Shown here one piece after another: positions 12,089 to 22,866 of a stretch of DNA of 64,000 bases; the first letter of the stretch is position 1; every line of letters begins with the position of its first letter. The position numbers were made by a program, and so were the translations under genes. Source of the DNA: Elymus sibiricus (taxonomy: Eukaryota; Streptophyta; Magnoliopsida; Poales; Poaceae); assembly GCA_039707655.1 (NCBI GenBank), contig CM077665.1, positions 83,825,954 through 83,889,953 of the forward strand. The letters are read 5' to 3'. The notes beneath the pieces were generated by a model. That model made no database searches. It saw only the letters and a program-made list of their open reading frames with translations, and was not told the origin of the DNA.

Positions 12089-12103
12089 ATATCGATCCTT
12101 TCA
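12089..12103 (+). repeat. 15-bp remnant of the Copia 1 LTR 3' end
   Basis: ATATCGATCCTTTCA is identical to the last 15 bp of both LTRs. It is joined on the left to mid-gag sequence (2-bp AT overlap) and on the right to CTATATATAT of CACTA element A. It marks where the lost right-hand LTR met its target. Confidence 0.85.
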
Positions 12104-12495
12104 CTATATATATCCGCCCCCATCTCCTCTGTTTTCTGGCCGTGGAAGGGTGTGGGAGGTGTGTACTACTCTGTTCTCACCTCCTATGCACATGGGGTGT
12201 TTGATGAAATGCCCGAGCTTTCTCCTCTCCAAGCTCGACCTCCAAGCTACATTTCCCCCAAGATTTGTCTAGGTTTGGCGGTGCACCAACTACACAAGTG
12301 TTCTAAAAGGTTAGCAACTCCATCCTTTCATCTCTTACTGCTAGTTTAGCTCATTTCAAATGCTCTAGAAGTAGAGTGGTTTGTGGGTTTTAGTGGAGGA
12401 GTGTATGTAGTGGAGGAGTGTATTAATTTGGTCACTTCTCTATTCATGATGTTCTGTAATGGTTTTTGATATACTTAATTATATAATGCACGCAG

Positions 12496-13552
12496 ATGAA
12501 CCGGCAATGGATGTACGGTGACCGACGCACCTCCGACTACATTGAGGGTCTGCATAATTTTCTCGAAGTGGCTGAGGCAAACAAGCAGAATGGTTTTATG
12601 TATTGTCCATGTACTGTCTGGGAATACGAAGGATTACTCTTCCAAGAAAACCCTTCACTTGCACCTGCTTGAGAAGGGTTTCATGCCACACTATAATGTT
12701 TGGACCAAGCACGGAGAAAGAGGGGTTATGATGGAAGACATTGAACACAAGAATATTCTACAGAATTCTACCTTGGTGGCCCCGTATATCAATGAACACA
12801 AGAATATTCTACGCTCCAAACACCCGGAGTAGTCTGACGACTGGATTACATGTGAACACATCGGGACTTTCGGCGGTTGGTTGCAAATACATCTCATGCG
12901 TAACAACACTATTGGAGATGACCTGTACTTGTTGGCCAGGACACCATCTTCGACTGTATTGACTTACCAAGGGTATGAGATAAATGGAAATACATTTTAC
13001 ACGATCGCCCAAGATAAAAAGAGCACCAACCAAAACAGTGGTGTCCGCTTTGATGCAACAATCACCAATAGGGCCAAGGACACATATTATGGTTACATAG
13101 AGGAGATATGGAAACTTGACTATGGACATGAATTTAAGGTCCCTTTGTTTCGGTGCAAATGGGTCAATCTGTCAGGAGGCGGGGTACAGGTAGACCCGCA
13201 GTACGGAATGACAACAGTGGATCTCAACAATCTTGGGTACATAGACGAATCATTCGTCCTAGCCAATGATGTGGCGCATGTTTTCTATGTGAATGACATG
13301 TCTACCAAACCGAAAAAAAGAAAAAATAAGGAAGCGAATACATCATACGATGAGCCAAAGCGCCACATAGTTCTTTCAGGGAAAAGAAACATCGTGGGAG
13401 TGGAGGACAAGACAGACATGTCTGAAGATTATGAAAAGTTTCATGAAATTCCTCCCTTCAAAGTGAAGGCTGACCCAAGCATCATGTAAAACGGTGAAGA
13501 TTATCCATGGTTACGGCGCAATAAGCAAGGGACACACGCGAAGAAAAAGTGA
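12496..13552 (+). pseudogene. tnp2-type CACTA transposase, core deleted (CACTA A)
   Basis: The start ATG 12496 (MNRQWMYGD...) follows a splice-acceptor-like CACGCAG, as in CACTA B. The N-terminal Transpos_assoc region is present but frameshifted. At about 12741-12762 it jumps to sequence equal to about 51842 in CACTA B, deleting the whole Transposase_21 core and most of DUF4218. The C-terminal DUF4216-like region is well kept (12881-13489), with a nonsense TAA at 13487-13489 before the natural end near 13552. A 19-bp stretch (GAACACAAGAATATTCTAC) occurs on both sides of the junction (12743 and 12794), looking like filler copied during break repair. It cannot encode an active transposase. Confidence 0.85.
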
Positions 13553-13617
13553 AGATTTTCTCTCTAGTGAAGACAACATATCACATGATAAGATTGTTCA
13601 AGTAACTCCAGTTAGAT

Positions 13618-14024
13618 GTCAAAAAATGAAACCCCTTTGTAATAGATGAGTTTTCGTCTGAAACCCTTATACTTCGAAAGAGATTGTCCAGTTTGTACAC
13701 GAAGTGCATCCAGTTTTTGCCGTAACCCTCTAAACTTTTTAACACATGCTATGTGGGTGAAATTATGATACCATGCCAAGTTTCAACCTTTTCAGAGTTC
13801 ATTTGCAGTGCTTTTCAAATTCAGGGTCATTTAGCTCAAAATAAATCATGAAATGCATGAAAAATAGCAAATGAAGTCAGAAAAGGGTTGAAAATTGATG
13901 ATGTGGCTTTGAATGGTGCATATTGAACGCAAAAAAAGTCTGGAGTTAAAATATGTTAAAAAATGAAATCCCTTTGTAATAGATAAGTTTTCGTCTGAAA
14001 CCCTCATACTTCGAAAGAGATTGT
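13618..14024 (+). repeat. 337-bp tandem repeat, 1.2 copies (CACTA A)
   Basis: The segment containing ATGAAA(T/C)CCCTTTGTAATAG recurs after 337 bp (13628 and 13965). The second copy is cut at 14024. The same unit is present 2.6 times in CACTA B (52698-53596), also right after tnp2. 14025-14330 is AT-rich with short imperfect AGCAAAAAGAATCAACTAAAA repeats. Confidence 0.8.
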
Positions 14025-14524
14025 CAACTAAAAAGAATCAATTATAATTTTTTGTTATGATCAACTAAAACAAAACTATAATATTCTTCAATAGCAAAAA
14101 GAATCAACTAAAAAGCTTTTATAAACCTCTAGTTATGATCAAAATAATATTAACTTAAAATTATTTAAAATTTATGCAACTAAAATTATCAAAGTATTTT
14201 TTGTTAAAAACTTTAATAGCAAAAAGAATTTTCATAAAGCATTTTTTGTTAAAAACTTTAATAGCAAAAAAATCATAAAATATTTTTTTAAGAACTTTTA
14301 ATATGCAAAAAAATAACATAAAAAATGCCCGCCTACTAGGCCGCCACGGCCTGCATACGACTAGAAAACCAAATATACATGGGCCAGGATGCAGGCCCAC
14401 GGGGCAAGTAGGCCCAACAGGGCAGAGAGTGTGTTAGGCATGTATTGCCTGCAATAGAGAGGAGATCGAGACGGAGGCCGCAGCAGGGCTTATAAACCAC
14501 TGCGAGCGCGCCTCGCTTGGCGAG

Positions 14525-14840
14525 GTGGGACTAAACTTCCGTCGCCCCTCGGCCGTGCCAGGAACAGGCCTTTAGTCCCGGTTGGTGGCTCCAACCGGGA
14601 CTAAAGGCCCCCTTTAGTCCCGGTCCGAACCACGAACCAGGACTAAAGGCCTGGGCTTCCCGCCCTTTCGCCTGGTGAAATTCACCTTTTGTCCCGGTTG
14701 GTGGCTCCAACTGGGACTAAAGGGGGGCCTTTAGTCCCGGTTGGAGCCACCAACCGGGACTAAAGGGTTGGGTTTCGCGCCCTTTGGGTTGGTGAAATTC
14801 ACCTTTAGTCCCGGTTGGATCCACCAACCGGGACTAAATG
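14525..14840. repeat. Internal TTTAGTCCCGG palindrome array (CACTA A)
   Basis: Inverted pairs of TTTAGTCCCGGTTGG and CCAACCGGGACTAAA, typical of CACTA subterminal regions. Here they lie more than 3 kb inside the element and end just 6-7 bp before a TATA box. Confidence 0.85.
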
Positions 14841-14846
14841 TCGGGG

Positions 14847-14853
14847 TATATAA
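14847..14853 (+). promoter_or_regulatory. TATA box of the B3-like gene (CACTA A)
   Basis: TATATAA lies immediately after the last GGGACTAAA of the internal array and about 30-40 bp before a CCG-rich leader. The matching site in CACTA B is 54378-54385. Confidence 0.65.
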
Positions 14854-14879
14854 GCTGCACTTAGAAAATTTCCCCAATC

Positions 14880-17425
14880 TCTCCCATTCTCCCCCCGACG
14901 CCAAACCACACCGCACGACGCCGCCAGGCTGCTGCGCCGGAGTTCGCCGTAGCCGCCCCCGTGAGCTCCGCTGCCATCGCCGCCCCCGTCGAGCTCCGCT
15001 GCTTCGTCGCCGGGCCTCCTCGCCATCGCCGCCCCCGTGAGCTCCGCTGCCATCGCCGCCCCCGTGAGCTCTGCTGCCATTGCCGCCCCCGTCAATCGAG
15101 CTTCGCTGCTTCGTCGCCGGGCCACCTCGCCATCGCCGCCGCCGTTCTTCGGAGATCGCCGTCGCCTCGGTGAGCACCGCTCATTCCCCTCCGTTTCCTG
15201 CCTCGATCCATCGCCGTCGCCGTCGCCTCAATTTTTTTGTTTGTTTTGAATAGTTTTACTATGTTTTTAGATACATGCATATACTCAATGTGATACCTAG
15301 TTTGAAGTGTTAATGCTTTATGTGTGACCTAGCTAGTTTGCCTAATTTCTTCATGTGCTCACAATGTCAACACACGAACATTTTTAAAAAGAGCAAACAG
15401 CATTTTGCTCGTCCATGTGCTAGCTAGTCGTATATATTGTGTATTTCATAGATGTTTTGGTTCTATCTAATAGCTAGAAATATGTTATTTGTTGTGTGTG
15501 CGTGTGGATTTGTTATAAAATATGGTATTGTTTTTATTGTTGTTAAATGAAATGTTATTTGCTAGCCACAATTTGTTCTCGTCGACGATGCCCATCCCGC
15601 ATCCTCGTCGTCGACTCGGCGCCGTCAACCAGTTGCGCCATGTCCGGGACTGGGCTCCGCCGGGCTGGCACTGGGAGATGCTACCTTTTGGAGCGCGCAG
15701 CTTGTTGAGCAATCCGGGTCTCGTCGTCGACCCAGAGCTTCTTTGGTGGCGGTCGCGTGGGCCACTATCGGTGCGGAGGGAGCCGACCCCTGCGGAGGTG
15801 GTACGTCGCCGTGTCAGGGAGGAGGACGAGCACGTCCGTCGCTACATGATTGCGTTGGACGTCAGGTTCTCCAATACCTGGCAGGTTCTTCAGGGATCTC
15901 ACCGAGTTATGATCCTGTGATGGTTCCTTCTTTTTGGGTGTCCACCGCCCGCGCCTCAGGAACCGCGAGTCAACTAGATTATTCGATAATATTCGAGCTG
16001 TATTAGTGATAATATTCGATGCTCCATTAACTGGGTTATTCGAGATGTATTAGTGATATTATATGATAATATTATATGAAGAGTCTCCGACGATCGCCGA
16101 TGATATTATATGTATTTGTGATATTATATGATGATCTTGCTAAAAAAAATTGCCATCGATTTTTAATCTTATAATCGTGAACACAGGAAATGTCGACGTC
16201 GTCTGACGATGATAGGATCCCTCAGTGCCCTTTGTGCTGTGATGACAGGGGTATATGCGACCTTTGTCCTCACCTAGACAACGGTACATCCTTCACCGTC
16301 AAGCTAACGGAAGAATTTAGTATTATTACGGTATGTCTAGACGGCATGTATTTTTTTGTTAATGTAGTATGACGTGTGTTTTTAATTAACCTTTAATCTA
16401 ATTTTGTACAATTCGACTAGTGCGTTCCCTGCCATGCAAGATTCGCTGTGTTGGACAAGTTCCATTTCAAAGAGAAGGGTAGTACAGAGCCTAAGATAGC
16501 TCACCTAAGAACGGAGCATTACACTTTTGTTGTTAAAGTACAAAATAACGAAGATCACACATATTTTGGTTGTTCTAATTGGAGTGCATTTTGCAAGGCG
16601 TATGAGTTGGATGAGGACATGAACATTACCTTCGATCTTGGTAATGACGATGTTCGTGATAATAATATAGAAATTTGGGTGCATGTAGAGGATGACTTGA
16701 TTCCAGTCTACCTCCAGGTGCGTTTGTCAACAGATTTGTTAGGTAATTTATATTGATCATTGAAAAGTATTTGGTACTCATCCCGACTAAATTTCTTTAT
16801 TTTTTATTATTAGCTTATTTCCGTGCTACAAGAACTACCCGACAGATAATAGATCACACCTACTACAGTTATGACTCCGAGCTTACTTGGTTGGAGAAAA
16901 ATCATCTGATATCATTTATTCATGATATTGAGAATCATGCTAAATATTACATGACTGACAATATTTATCATGGATATGTGCCACTAGTGCACAAGTTGAA
17001 CCTTATAACATCACTTCAGACAACTTTGTAAGATTTTTTTACCATTGCGTCACTAGTCCATCTTTTTCATACATTGTTCTTAAGCAAAACTAGTTTGCTA
17101 ACTATGTTATTATTACTAATGTTCTTCAACAAGTACTCCCCCAGAGACCATGCCTAAATGGATGTTTCAAAATGGTGATTTGCAAATGGTTAGCTTACGG
17201 CCACTCCCGATTAATTACAGTGGTAAATACAGGATATCTCAAAGTGAAGAATCCCTGAAAATCAAATGATGAAGAAATGCAATACAAGCATCCACGCTAC
17301 CACTTGGAGAGGAATACTTGCGCATCCCACAAGTTGGAGATAGGTTGATCTGTGTTCTTCAATGGGGAGATGTCGGAGTTCGCCTTTATTATGCTATTTT
17401 AGCTAAGAGAGAGAGCAGTAGTTAG
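14880..17425 (+). pseudogene. CACTA accessory gene with B3-like DNA-binding domain (CACTA A)
   Basis: Multi-exon gene downstream of tnp2. Predicted exons are: a GC-rich leader 14880-15169 (donor CG|GTGAGC); an exon from about 15568 with ATG 15588 (MPIPHPRRRLG...), frameshifted near 15902; an exon with ATG 16190 to 16330; exon 16421-16717 (both phase 0); exon 16814-17027 with an early stop or frameshift; and a last exon 17145-17425. The 16190 exon has a CPLC...CDLC zinc-ribbon-like cluster. With the next exon it builds a B3/REM-like fold signature (FTVKLTEEF, CVPCHARF, YFGCSNWSAFCKAYEL). The role is inferred: a TNPA-like protein binding element repeats. Alternatively it is a captured host gene. 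At least two disruptions make this copy a pseudogene. Confidence 0.6.
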
Positions 17426-17548
17426 TACGTTTCAACCTTGTGATAACTACAATGATGAGGAGTTGATTAAGATGATGATGAGTTGTTGGATGTTGAATGA
17501 TGATGAGTTGATTAAGATGATGATGATGAGTTGTTATATGACATATAC

Positions 17549-17676
17549 CAGTACAAATTAGATGGATGCAGTAGACCAAGTTGAATTAGAGGAAAATACG
17601 ATGTTGCGAATCCGCAACATCATATTTTCCTCTAATTAATTCAACTTCGTCTATTGCATCCATCTAATTTGTACTG
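17549..17676. repeat. 128-bp near-perfect inverted repeat
   Basis: Arms starting CAGTACAAATTAGATGG and ending CCATCTAATTTGTACTG fold back around a tiny loop near 17612, with only a few mismatches and one small bulge. It lies past the last exon of the B3-like gene, inside CACTA A. No target-site duplication is obvious. Confidence 0.85.
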
Positions 17677-17867
17677 ATGTTGGATGTTGTTCTTTTTTTT
17701 GACTATAATTGGATGTTGTTCTTCCATAATTTGTATTGATGTTGTATATTAATATGTGTAACTGCATGAAAATACAATATAAGTATAAAAGAAAATGAAA
17801 ACACAAAATGAAACACGGTCCTTTCCAAAAAAAAAACAGCGCTTACTGGTGCTGACGCGTGGCTGCC

Positions 17868-18085
17868 TTTTAGTCCCGGTTGGTGTTACCAACCGGGACT
17901 AAACGTCCTCCTGCCTGGGCGCCCGACAGCGGCCACATCGGCCACGTGTAGCCCATTTAGGCCCGGTTCGTAACCCAACCGAGACTAAAAGTGAGGGCCT
18001 TTAGTCCCGATTGATTTGTCCCGGTTGGAGAACCGGGACTAAAGGCCCTTCAAAACCGGGACTGATGACCCATTTTCTACCAGTG
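17868..18085. repeat. 3' subterminal array and terminal inverted repeat of CACTA A
   Basis: Several inverted TTTAGTCCCGG / CCGGGACTAAA pairs run up to 18060, followed by the terminal motif TTTTCTACCAGTG ending at 18085. Confidence 0.88.
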
Positions 18086-18789
18086 CGTCAGTGTCCCCCG
18101 AGTGTGGCGGAAGTCGTATGAGCTAGTCTTCGAGGCCTCAGGCGGTCTCCTTCCTCGACAATGTTTAATCTTTGAGAATGCTCCTTGTAGAGTCCGTCTC
18201 CACGGAGCTCCTGCATCAAACGGTCTGCGGTGCGAGCTCCTGAGAGCCTGGGCCCGCAAGTTCTGCCTTTAGGTAGAGTTCGGCAAAACTTACGGTCTGG
18301 CCTCGTGTGCTTCAAAGGACTGTGGCAGCGTGTTTTCTTGTCATGGTTGGCCAAAGAGTCGCTAGTTCTTCTTCGTCATGATGGGGAGCGCCAATATCCC
18401 CGCTAAGAAACTAGATTACCCGAAGTTGGACGACCTGCCTAATTGTCACCTAAGTCGATGGATTCTGGTCTAGATGGATGAATTCTTATATTTGACAAGT
18501 TTTGTCATTTTTTACCTAAATCTGGGTCATTTCTAGGTAGAACGTAGACATGCCTGGCTTGGTACGCCTGAAAATTGGCTAGTGCCTTGGTCAACTTGTG
18601 GGGATTGATTGGACTTTGCCTCGGCAGGAATCGGTTGATTGCACCTTCTTTGACCGTCGACACGATAATGGACTTACATAGCGCGGCGACTATATCTTGC
18701 ATTAAGCGAGACAGTAGCAACTCTCGTTGCAAGAGTCTACAGTAACGGGTCGGCCCACTCGCGCACGCTAAAAGAATATACTAAATAAA
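18086..18789. other. Unassigned sequence right of CACTA A
   Basis: Moderately GC-rich. Short minus-strand open frames (18077-18354) show no recognisable domain and are unsupported by splice or promoter signals. It may be a remnant of the DNA into which CACTA A inserted. I see no gene that I can support. Confidence 0.4.
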
Positions 18790-18870
18790 AAAGGTGCACG
18801 GGGATTCGGACCCTAGCCTCCTCGCCGAGAGCAAGCGCGGCTAGCCACTGGGCTAGCCTCGGGGTCCAGA
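18790..18870 (-). mobile_element. tRNA-derived SINE head or tRNA-like sequence
   Basis: On the minus strand, an A-box TAGCCCAGTGG (18845-18855) is followed after about 32 bp by a B-box GGTCCGAATCC (18802-18812; one mismatch to GGTTCGANTCC), then a T-rich stretch. This is the internal RNA polymerase III promoter layout of tRNA-derived SINEs. It does not fold as a normal tRNA, so it is not called a tRNA gene. Confidence 0.55.
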
Positions 18871-18904
18871 TTGAGTAATAGGCCGGAACTACTTAAGTCG
18901 AACC

Positions 18905-20012
18905 AAGCCAGGTTTCCACTTTTTTCCAGGTTTTTTCATTTCGTTTTTTCACCGGTTTATCTCCGCTTTTCCTTTGTTTTCATTGGAGTTTTTCTTTTCT
19001 TTTTATTTTCATTATTTTTCTTTATTCTTTCTCGGTTTTCACTGGGTTTTTCCTTTTTTGGTTTTGTTCCTTTCTTACTCGTTTTTCATCGGTTTTGTTT
19101 CTTGGTTTTTCATCTGATTTTCTTATTTCTTCTCCGTTATTTTGTTTTTAATTATTTTTCTTATGTTTTTTTGGTTTTCACTCTACATTTTTCATATATC
19201 TTAAGAACATTTTTATAATACGCATTTAATTAAAAAATTGAATACATGGTCAACATTTTTTCTATAAACATTTTTAAATACAAGATTGATTTTTTTTCGA
19301 ATACAGGTCAACAAGTTTTCTACACATAAAAACATGGTTGATTAACTGTTTTCAAATAAAAATACTAACTTTTTTTAATATTTGGTCAACATTTTTATAT
19401 ACATAATTAATATTTCCAAACGCTTTACTAACATTTTGAAACACTTGTTCAACATTTTTTCAATTTTTTATTAACATTTATATATACACGATAAAAAAAT
19501 CATCATTTTTTCTACACACATTTAACATTTTCCAAATGCTTGACCAACATTTTTCAAACACTTGTTCAACATTTTTTTCAAATGCTTTATTAACAATTTT
19601 ATATACATGATAAAGTTTTTTCATCATTTTTTAAATACATGGTCAGCATATTTTATATACAGATTTAACATTTCCATATGTTTGAGTAATATTTTTTCAA
19701 ATGCTTGATTAACATTTTTATATAGATGTTTCATCATTTTTTAATACATGGTCAACATTTTTTCTATACACATTTAAATTTTCCCAAATGCTTGATAAAT
19801 CTTTTTCAAATACTTGTTCAACATTTTTTTTTTCAAAATGCATAATTCAAAATTTTATATACATGATAAAAAAATATCATTTTTCTAATACAAGATCAAC
19901 AATTTTTCTATACACGTTCAACATTTTTCCGAATGCTTGATTAATATTTTTCAAATACCTGTTTAACATTTTTTAAATACTTGTTCAACATTTTTCAAAT
20001 ATTTTTAAAGAG
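18905..20012. repeat. Pyrimidine-rich and AT-rich degenerate tandem repeats
   Basis: 18905-19200 is T/C-rich. 19200-20012 repeats phrases such as CAAATGCTTGATTAACATTTT and TACATGGTCAACATTTTTTC in a loose higher-order pattern of roughly 110-140 bp. The open frame at 18871-19218 is a by-product of the Phe-rich T tract and not a gene. Confidence 0.75.
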
Positions 20013-20022
20013 TTTTTTTAAT

Positions 20023-20024
<2 letters not shown>

Positions 20025-20098
<74 letters not shown>
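20025..20098. repeat. Compound microsatellite (AC)n(AG)n
   Basis: About seven AC units run directly into about 30 AG units. It is a simple repeat likely to be length-polymorphic. Confidence 0.95.
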
Positions 20099-20101
<3 letters not shown>

Positions 20102-20169
20102 ATTTTAAAGTATAAACAAAAGTAAAAAAACAGAAATATAAAAGTAGAAAGAATCAGAAAAAAGAGGTT

Positions 20170-22480
20170 ATGGTGAATCCGAGATATAAGTGCGCCCCTT
20201 AGGTAGGCCATGTCGACGTCTTTTGATTGGAATTAGAGGTTGAGTCTTCGCAGGATGATGTTTGGAATTCCTTTTCCATTCTTGAATAAGGCCTAAACCG
20301 GAGAAAACAAACAAGGCTTTTATCCAAATTTTGCCAATTTTTTCATGCACTTGTGGTTCTAATTTTAATTATAGTCACTAAATGTCTAGAAATGCACTAA
20401 GTGACTTACATATAGAAAACAAACCCAGATAAATGTGAATATTTTATAGTTAACATATAATTGTGTATGTTGAGCGTATAAAAAGTTTCAAGGCCAATGG
20501 ATGAAGTAATGGTCGTTTCGCCTTCAAACCTAAACCACTCCGTCTGAAAACCTTGATTTTTCTCCAGGCATGGTTCGGTTTCCAAGCACCACATCACAAT
20601 TTTTGTAAAATCTTCTCTACTTTTCCGCACAATATAATGATGCCATATAATGATGCTAAGTTTCATATAAAAAAACAATAACCTCAATGTTCGAGGTCGA
20701 GTCTTGACACACTGATATTTTGGAATAACTATCATTTTCTTGGATAAGACATACACATGGAATCAATACCACAAATAGGATTTTTCAACCCAATTTTGCT
20801 AAATTGTTCATGCACTTCTAGTTCAATTTTTAATTATAGTCAATAATTGCCTAGAAATGCACTAAATGGCTTAAATATAGGAAACAAACCCCGAAAAAAT
20901 CCAAATTTTGAAATGTAACATGTAATGGTGTATGTTGAGGGTATTTTTTTCCAAAGCTAACATATGAAGCAGCGGCCGCTTCGCCTTCAAACCTAACCCA
21001 TCCCCTCTCGAAATCTAATTTCTTCCTCGAAGATGATCCAGTTTCTAAGCAATGTATGTCAAAAATTTCGTAAAATTTTCTTGATTTTTTACCACAACAT
21101 ACTGGTGTCATAAAAGGGCACCTTGCCAAGTTTCATGTTTTGAGACTCCATTTGCATTTTTCAAAATTAAAAAACAAGTAACCTCCTTGTCCGAAGTCGA
21201 GTGTTGGCCTAATGTTTGGATCTCATTTCGTTTGATTGGATAAGGCCTAAAAATAGACGCAAGAACACTAATAGGATTTTTTAACCCAATTTCCCAAAAA
21301 TGTCAACTCGTCTTTCAAATTTTAATTATAGTCACTAAATGCCTAGGAATGCAGTAAATGACTTAAATATAGCAAACGAACTCCCAAAAATGACGAATTC
21401 TGACATTTAACATGTGATGGTGTATATTGAGCATAGAAAAAAGTTTTAAATCAAACGATAAAGCAATGACACTATACCTTAAAACCTAACACTATGCCTT
21501 AAAACCTAACGTGTGCCCTCTCGAAGCCTAGATTCTTCCTTGTACATGGTCCGTTTCTAGTTAGTGTACATCACAACTTTTGCCAAATCAATTTTTACCA
21601 GAAAATATTGATGCCATACAAGGACACAATTCCAAGTTTCATGTTTTTCAAACTTCGTTTGCATGTTTTAGAATTAAAAACAAATAGCCTCCATGTTCAA
21701 GGTCTGGTATCGACAACCTGATGTTTGGAATTCCTTTTCTTTGCTTGGACAAGGCCTAAACATAGATTCAAGAACACAAATAGGACTTTTTAGTTCAATT
21801 TAGCTAAATTTGCATGCACTTGCAACTCAAATTTTAATCATAGTCACTGCCTAAAATGCACTAAATGATTTAAATATAGCAAATGACCCCTGAAAAATGT
21901 CAAATTTTGACATGAAACATGTAATGTTGTATTTTTAGTGTATACAAAAAATCAAGGTCAACCGATGAAGCAACATTCACTTCATGTACAAACGTGACCC
22001 GTTCCATTTCGGAACCTACATTCTTCATGAGAGATGGTTCGCGTTCCAAGTAGTGTATGTCACTACTTTTACGAAGACTTCTCAGATTTTTATCACAACC
22101 TCTAGGGATCATATAATGACACCATCTCAGGTTTCAAGTTTTTTAAACTTTATTTGCATTTCTAGAATTAAAAAACTAATAAGCTCGACGTTCGGGGTCA
22201 ATTCTCGGCATCCTGATGTTTGATATTCCTTTTGTTTTCCTGGATAAGGGCTAACATAGACTCATTAACACAAATAAGATTTTTCAACCCAGATTTGCCA
22301 ATTTAATGTAGTTGTGGTTCAAATTTGAATTATATCCTTTAAATGCACTTGATGGCTTAAATATAGCAACAAACTTTTTATCAAAATATCCCTATTTTTT
22401 CCCACATGGAACATTTGACATTGTGTTGCTAATGCCAGATTTTGGATTTTTCAGCCATTTGCTAATTTTAAGACAGTGAT
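20170..22480. repeat. Array of degenerate tandem repeats of about 490 bp (about 4.7 copies)
   Basis: The marker TTTTAATTATAGTCA and its flanks recur at about 20363, 20828, 21320, 21832 and 22324, giving spacings of about 465, 492, 512 and 492. Each unit repeats phrases such as TTCATGCACTTG, CTAGAAATGCACTAAATG, ATGATGCCA...AAGTTTCAT and GGATAAG in the same order. Copies are well diverged, so the array is old. Phrases like CCAAGTTTCA also occur in the CACTA 337-338 bp units, so it may come from a CACTA relative (inference). Confidence 0.8.
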
Positions 22481-22659
22481 TGCATTCTAGCTATTTACCA
22501 AATAATGTCCAGTTTGAACTACATGTATATAAAAATGGGCTATAACTTCAAGCAAAATCCATATATAGGTACTCCTATTTCCAGCTCGCTTCAAAAAATA
22601 AACTTAAAATTCAAAAGTTTACTCTTGGAAATCCAAATGAACGCATGCATTTTATTGCT

Positions 22660-22866
22660 TTTTCAAATTGTTTGTCGAGTGTCTCATAAAAACACTTGGC
22701 AACGTTTGTTTGCAAGTGTCTTAGAAAAAACACCGGGCAACGTCATTTTTTTTGCCAAGTGTTGTCCCTGGTACACTCAGCAAAGGGCTTGTTTACCGAG
22801 AGCCCAATGAAATACACTCGACAAACAACCTGAGACTCGGCATACAAGAATTTGCCCGAAGTGATG
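22660..22866. mobile_element. Probable CACTA subterminal fragment
   Basis: Repeated inverted motifs such as TTGCCAAGTGTT, ACACTCGGCA-like and TTGTCGAGTGTC resemble the TTGCCGAGTGT subterminal repeats of another CACTA group. It ends near TTTGCCCGAAGTG, a possible degraded terminal repeat. No coding part was found. 22867-23280 holds nothing I recognise. Confidence 0.45.

Larger units (their letters stand above)
1..12103 (+). mobile_element. Copia 1: SIRE-like LTR retrotransposon, tandem LTR-internal-LTR-internal form
   Basis: The window opens inside a 5' LTR (1-886). This is followed by a tRNA-iMet primer binding site, gag, pol in Copia order (PR-INT-RT-RH), a third ORF, a polypurine tract and a full LTR (9965-11532). 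A second primer binding site and gag start then follow, cut off at 12088, and the last 15 bp of an LTR (12089-12103) abut CACTA DNA. Large gag, iMet priming and an extra ORF after pol fit the SIRE (Maximus-like) lineage. The paired LTR stretches differ at about 5 of 886 bases plus a 2-bp C-run difference, so the element is young. gag (TGA), pol (frameshift) and ORF3 (TAG) are each broken once. The spacers 6920-7366 and 9454-9950 hold no gene I can support. Confidence 0.88.
12104..18085 (+). mobile_element. CACTA element A, right-hand part (host of Copia 1)
   Basis: It begins at CTATATATAT, which aligns with the tnp2 promoter region of CACTA B (about 48849). It ends in a CACTA terminal repeat, TTTTCTACCAGTG at 18085 (reverse complement CACTGGTAGAAAA, matching CACTAGTAGAAAA of CACTA B). 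Inside are a broken tnp2 gene, 337-bp repeats, an internal TTTAGTCCCGG array, a B3-like second gene, a hairpin and a terminal TTTAGTCCCGG array. A 3-bp target duplication (CGT after 18085) cannot be checked because the left end is outside the window. Confidence 0.85.

Noticed and set aside
14731..15280. Gly/Ala/Arg-rich frames on the minus strand
   Set aside because: They arise from the CCG-rich leader repeats of the CACTA accessory gene.
18786..18876. Functional tRNA gene
   Set aside because: A- and B-box are present but no cloverleaf with matching acceptor stem can be formed from the flanks.
18871..19218. 115-aa hydrophobic open frame, apparently a multi-pass membrane protein
   Set aside because: It is the translation of a T/C-rich low-complexity tract (Phe/Leu/Ser runs) with no promoter, domain or conserved start.
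19200..20012. CRISPR-like or regulatory direct repeats
   Set aside because: Repeats are degenerate and AT-rich, without constant spacing or unique spacers, in a plant nuclear context.
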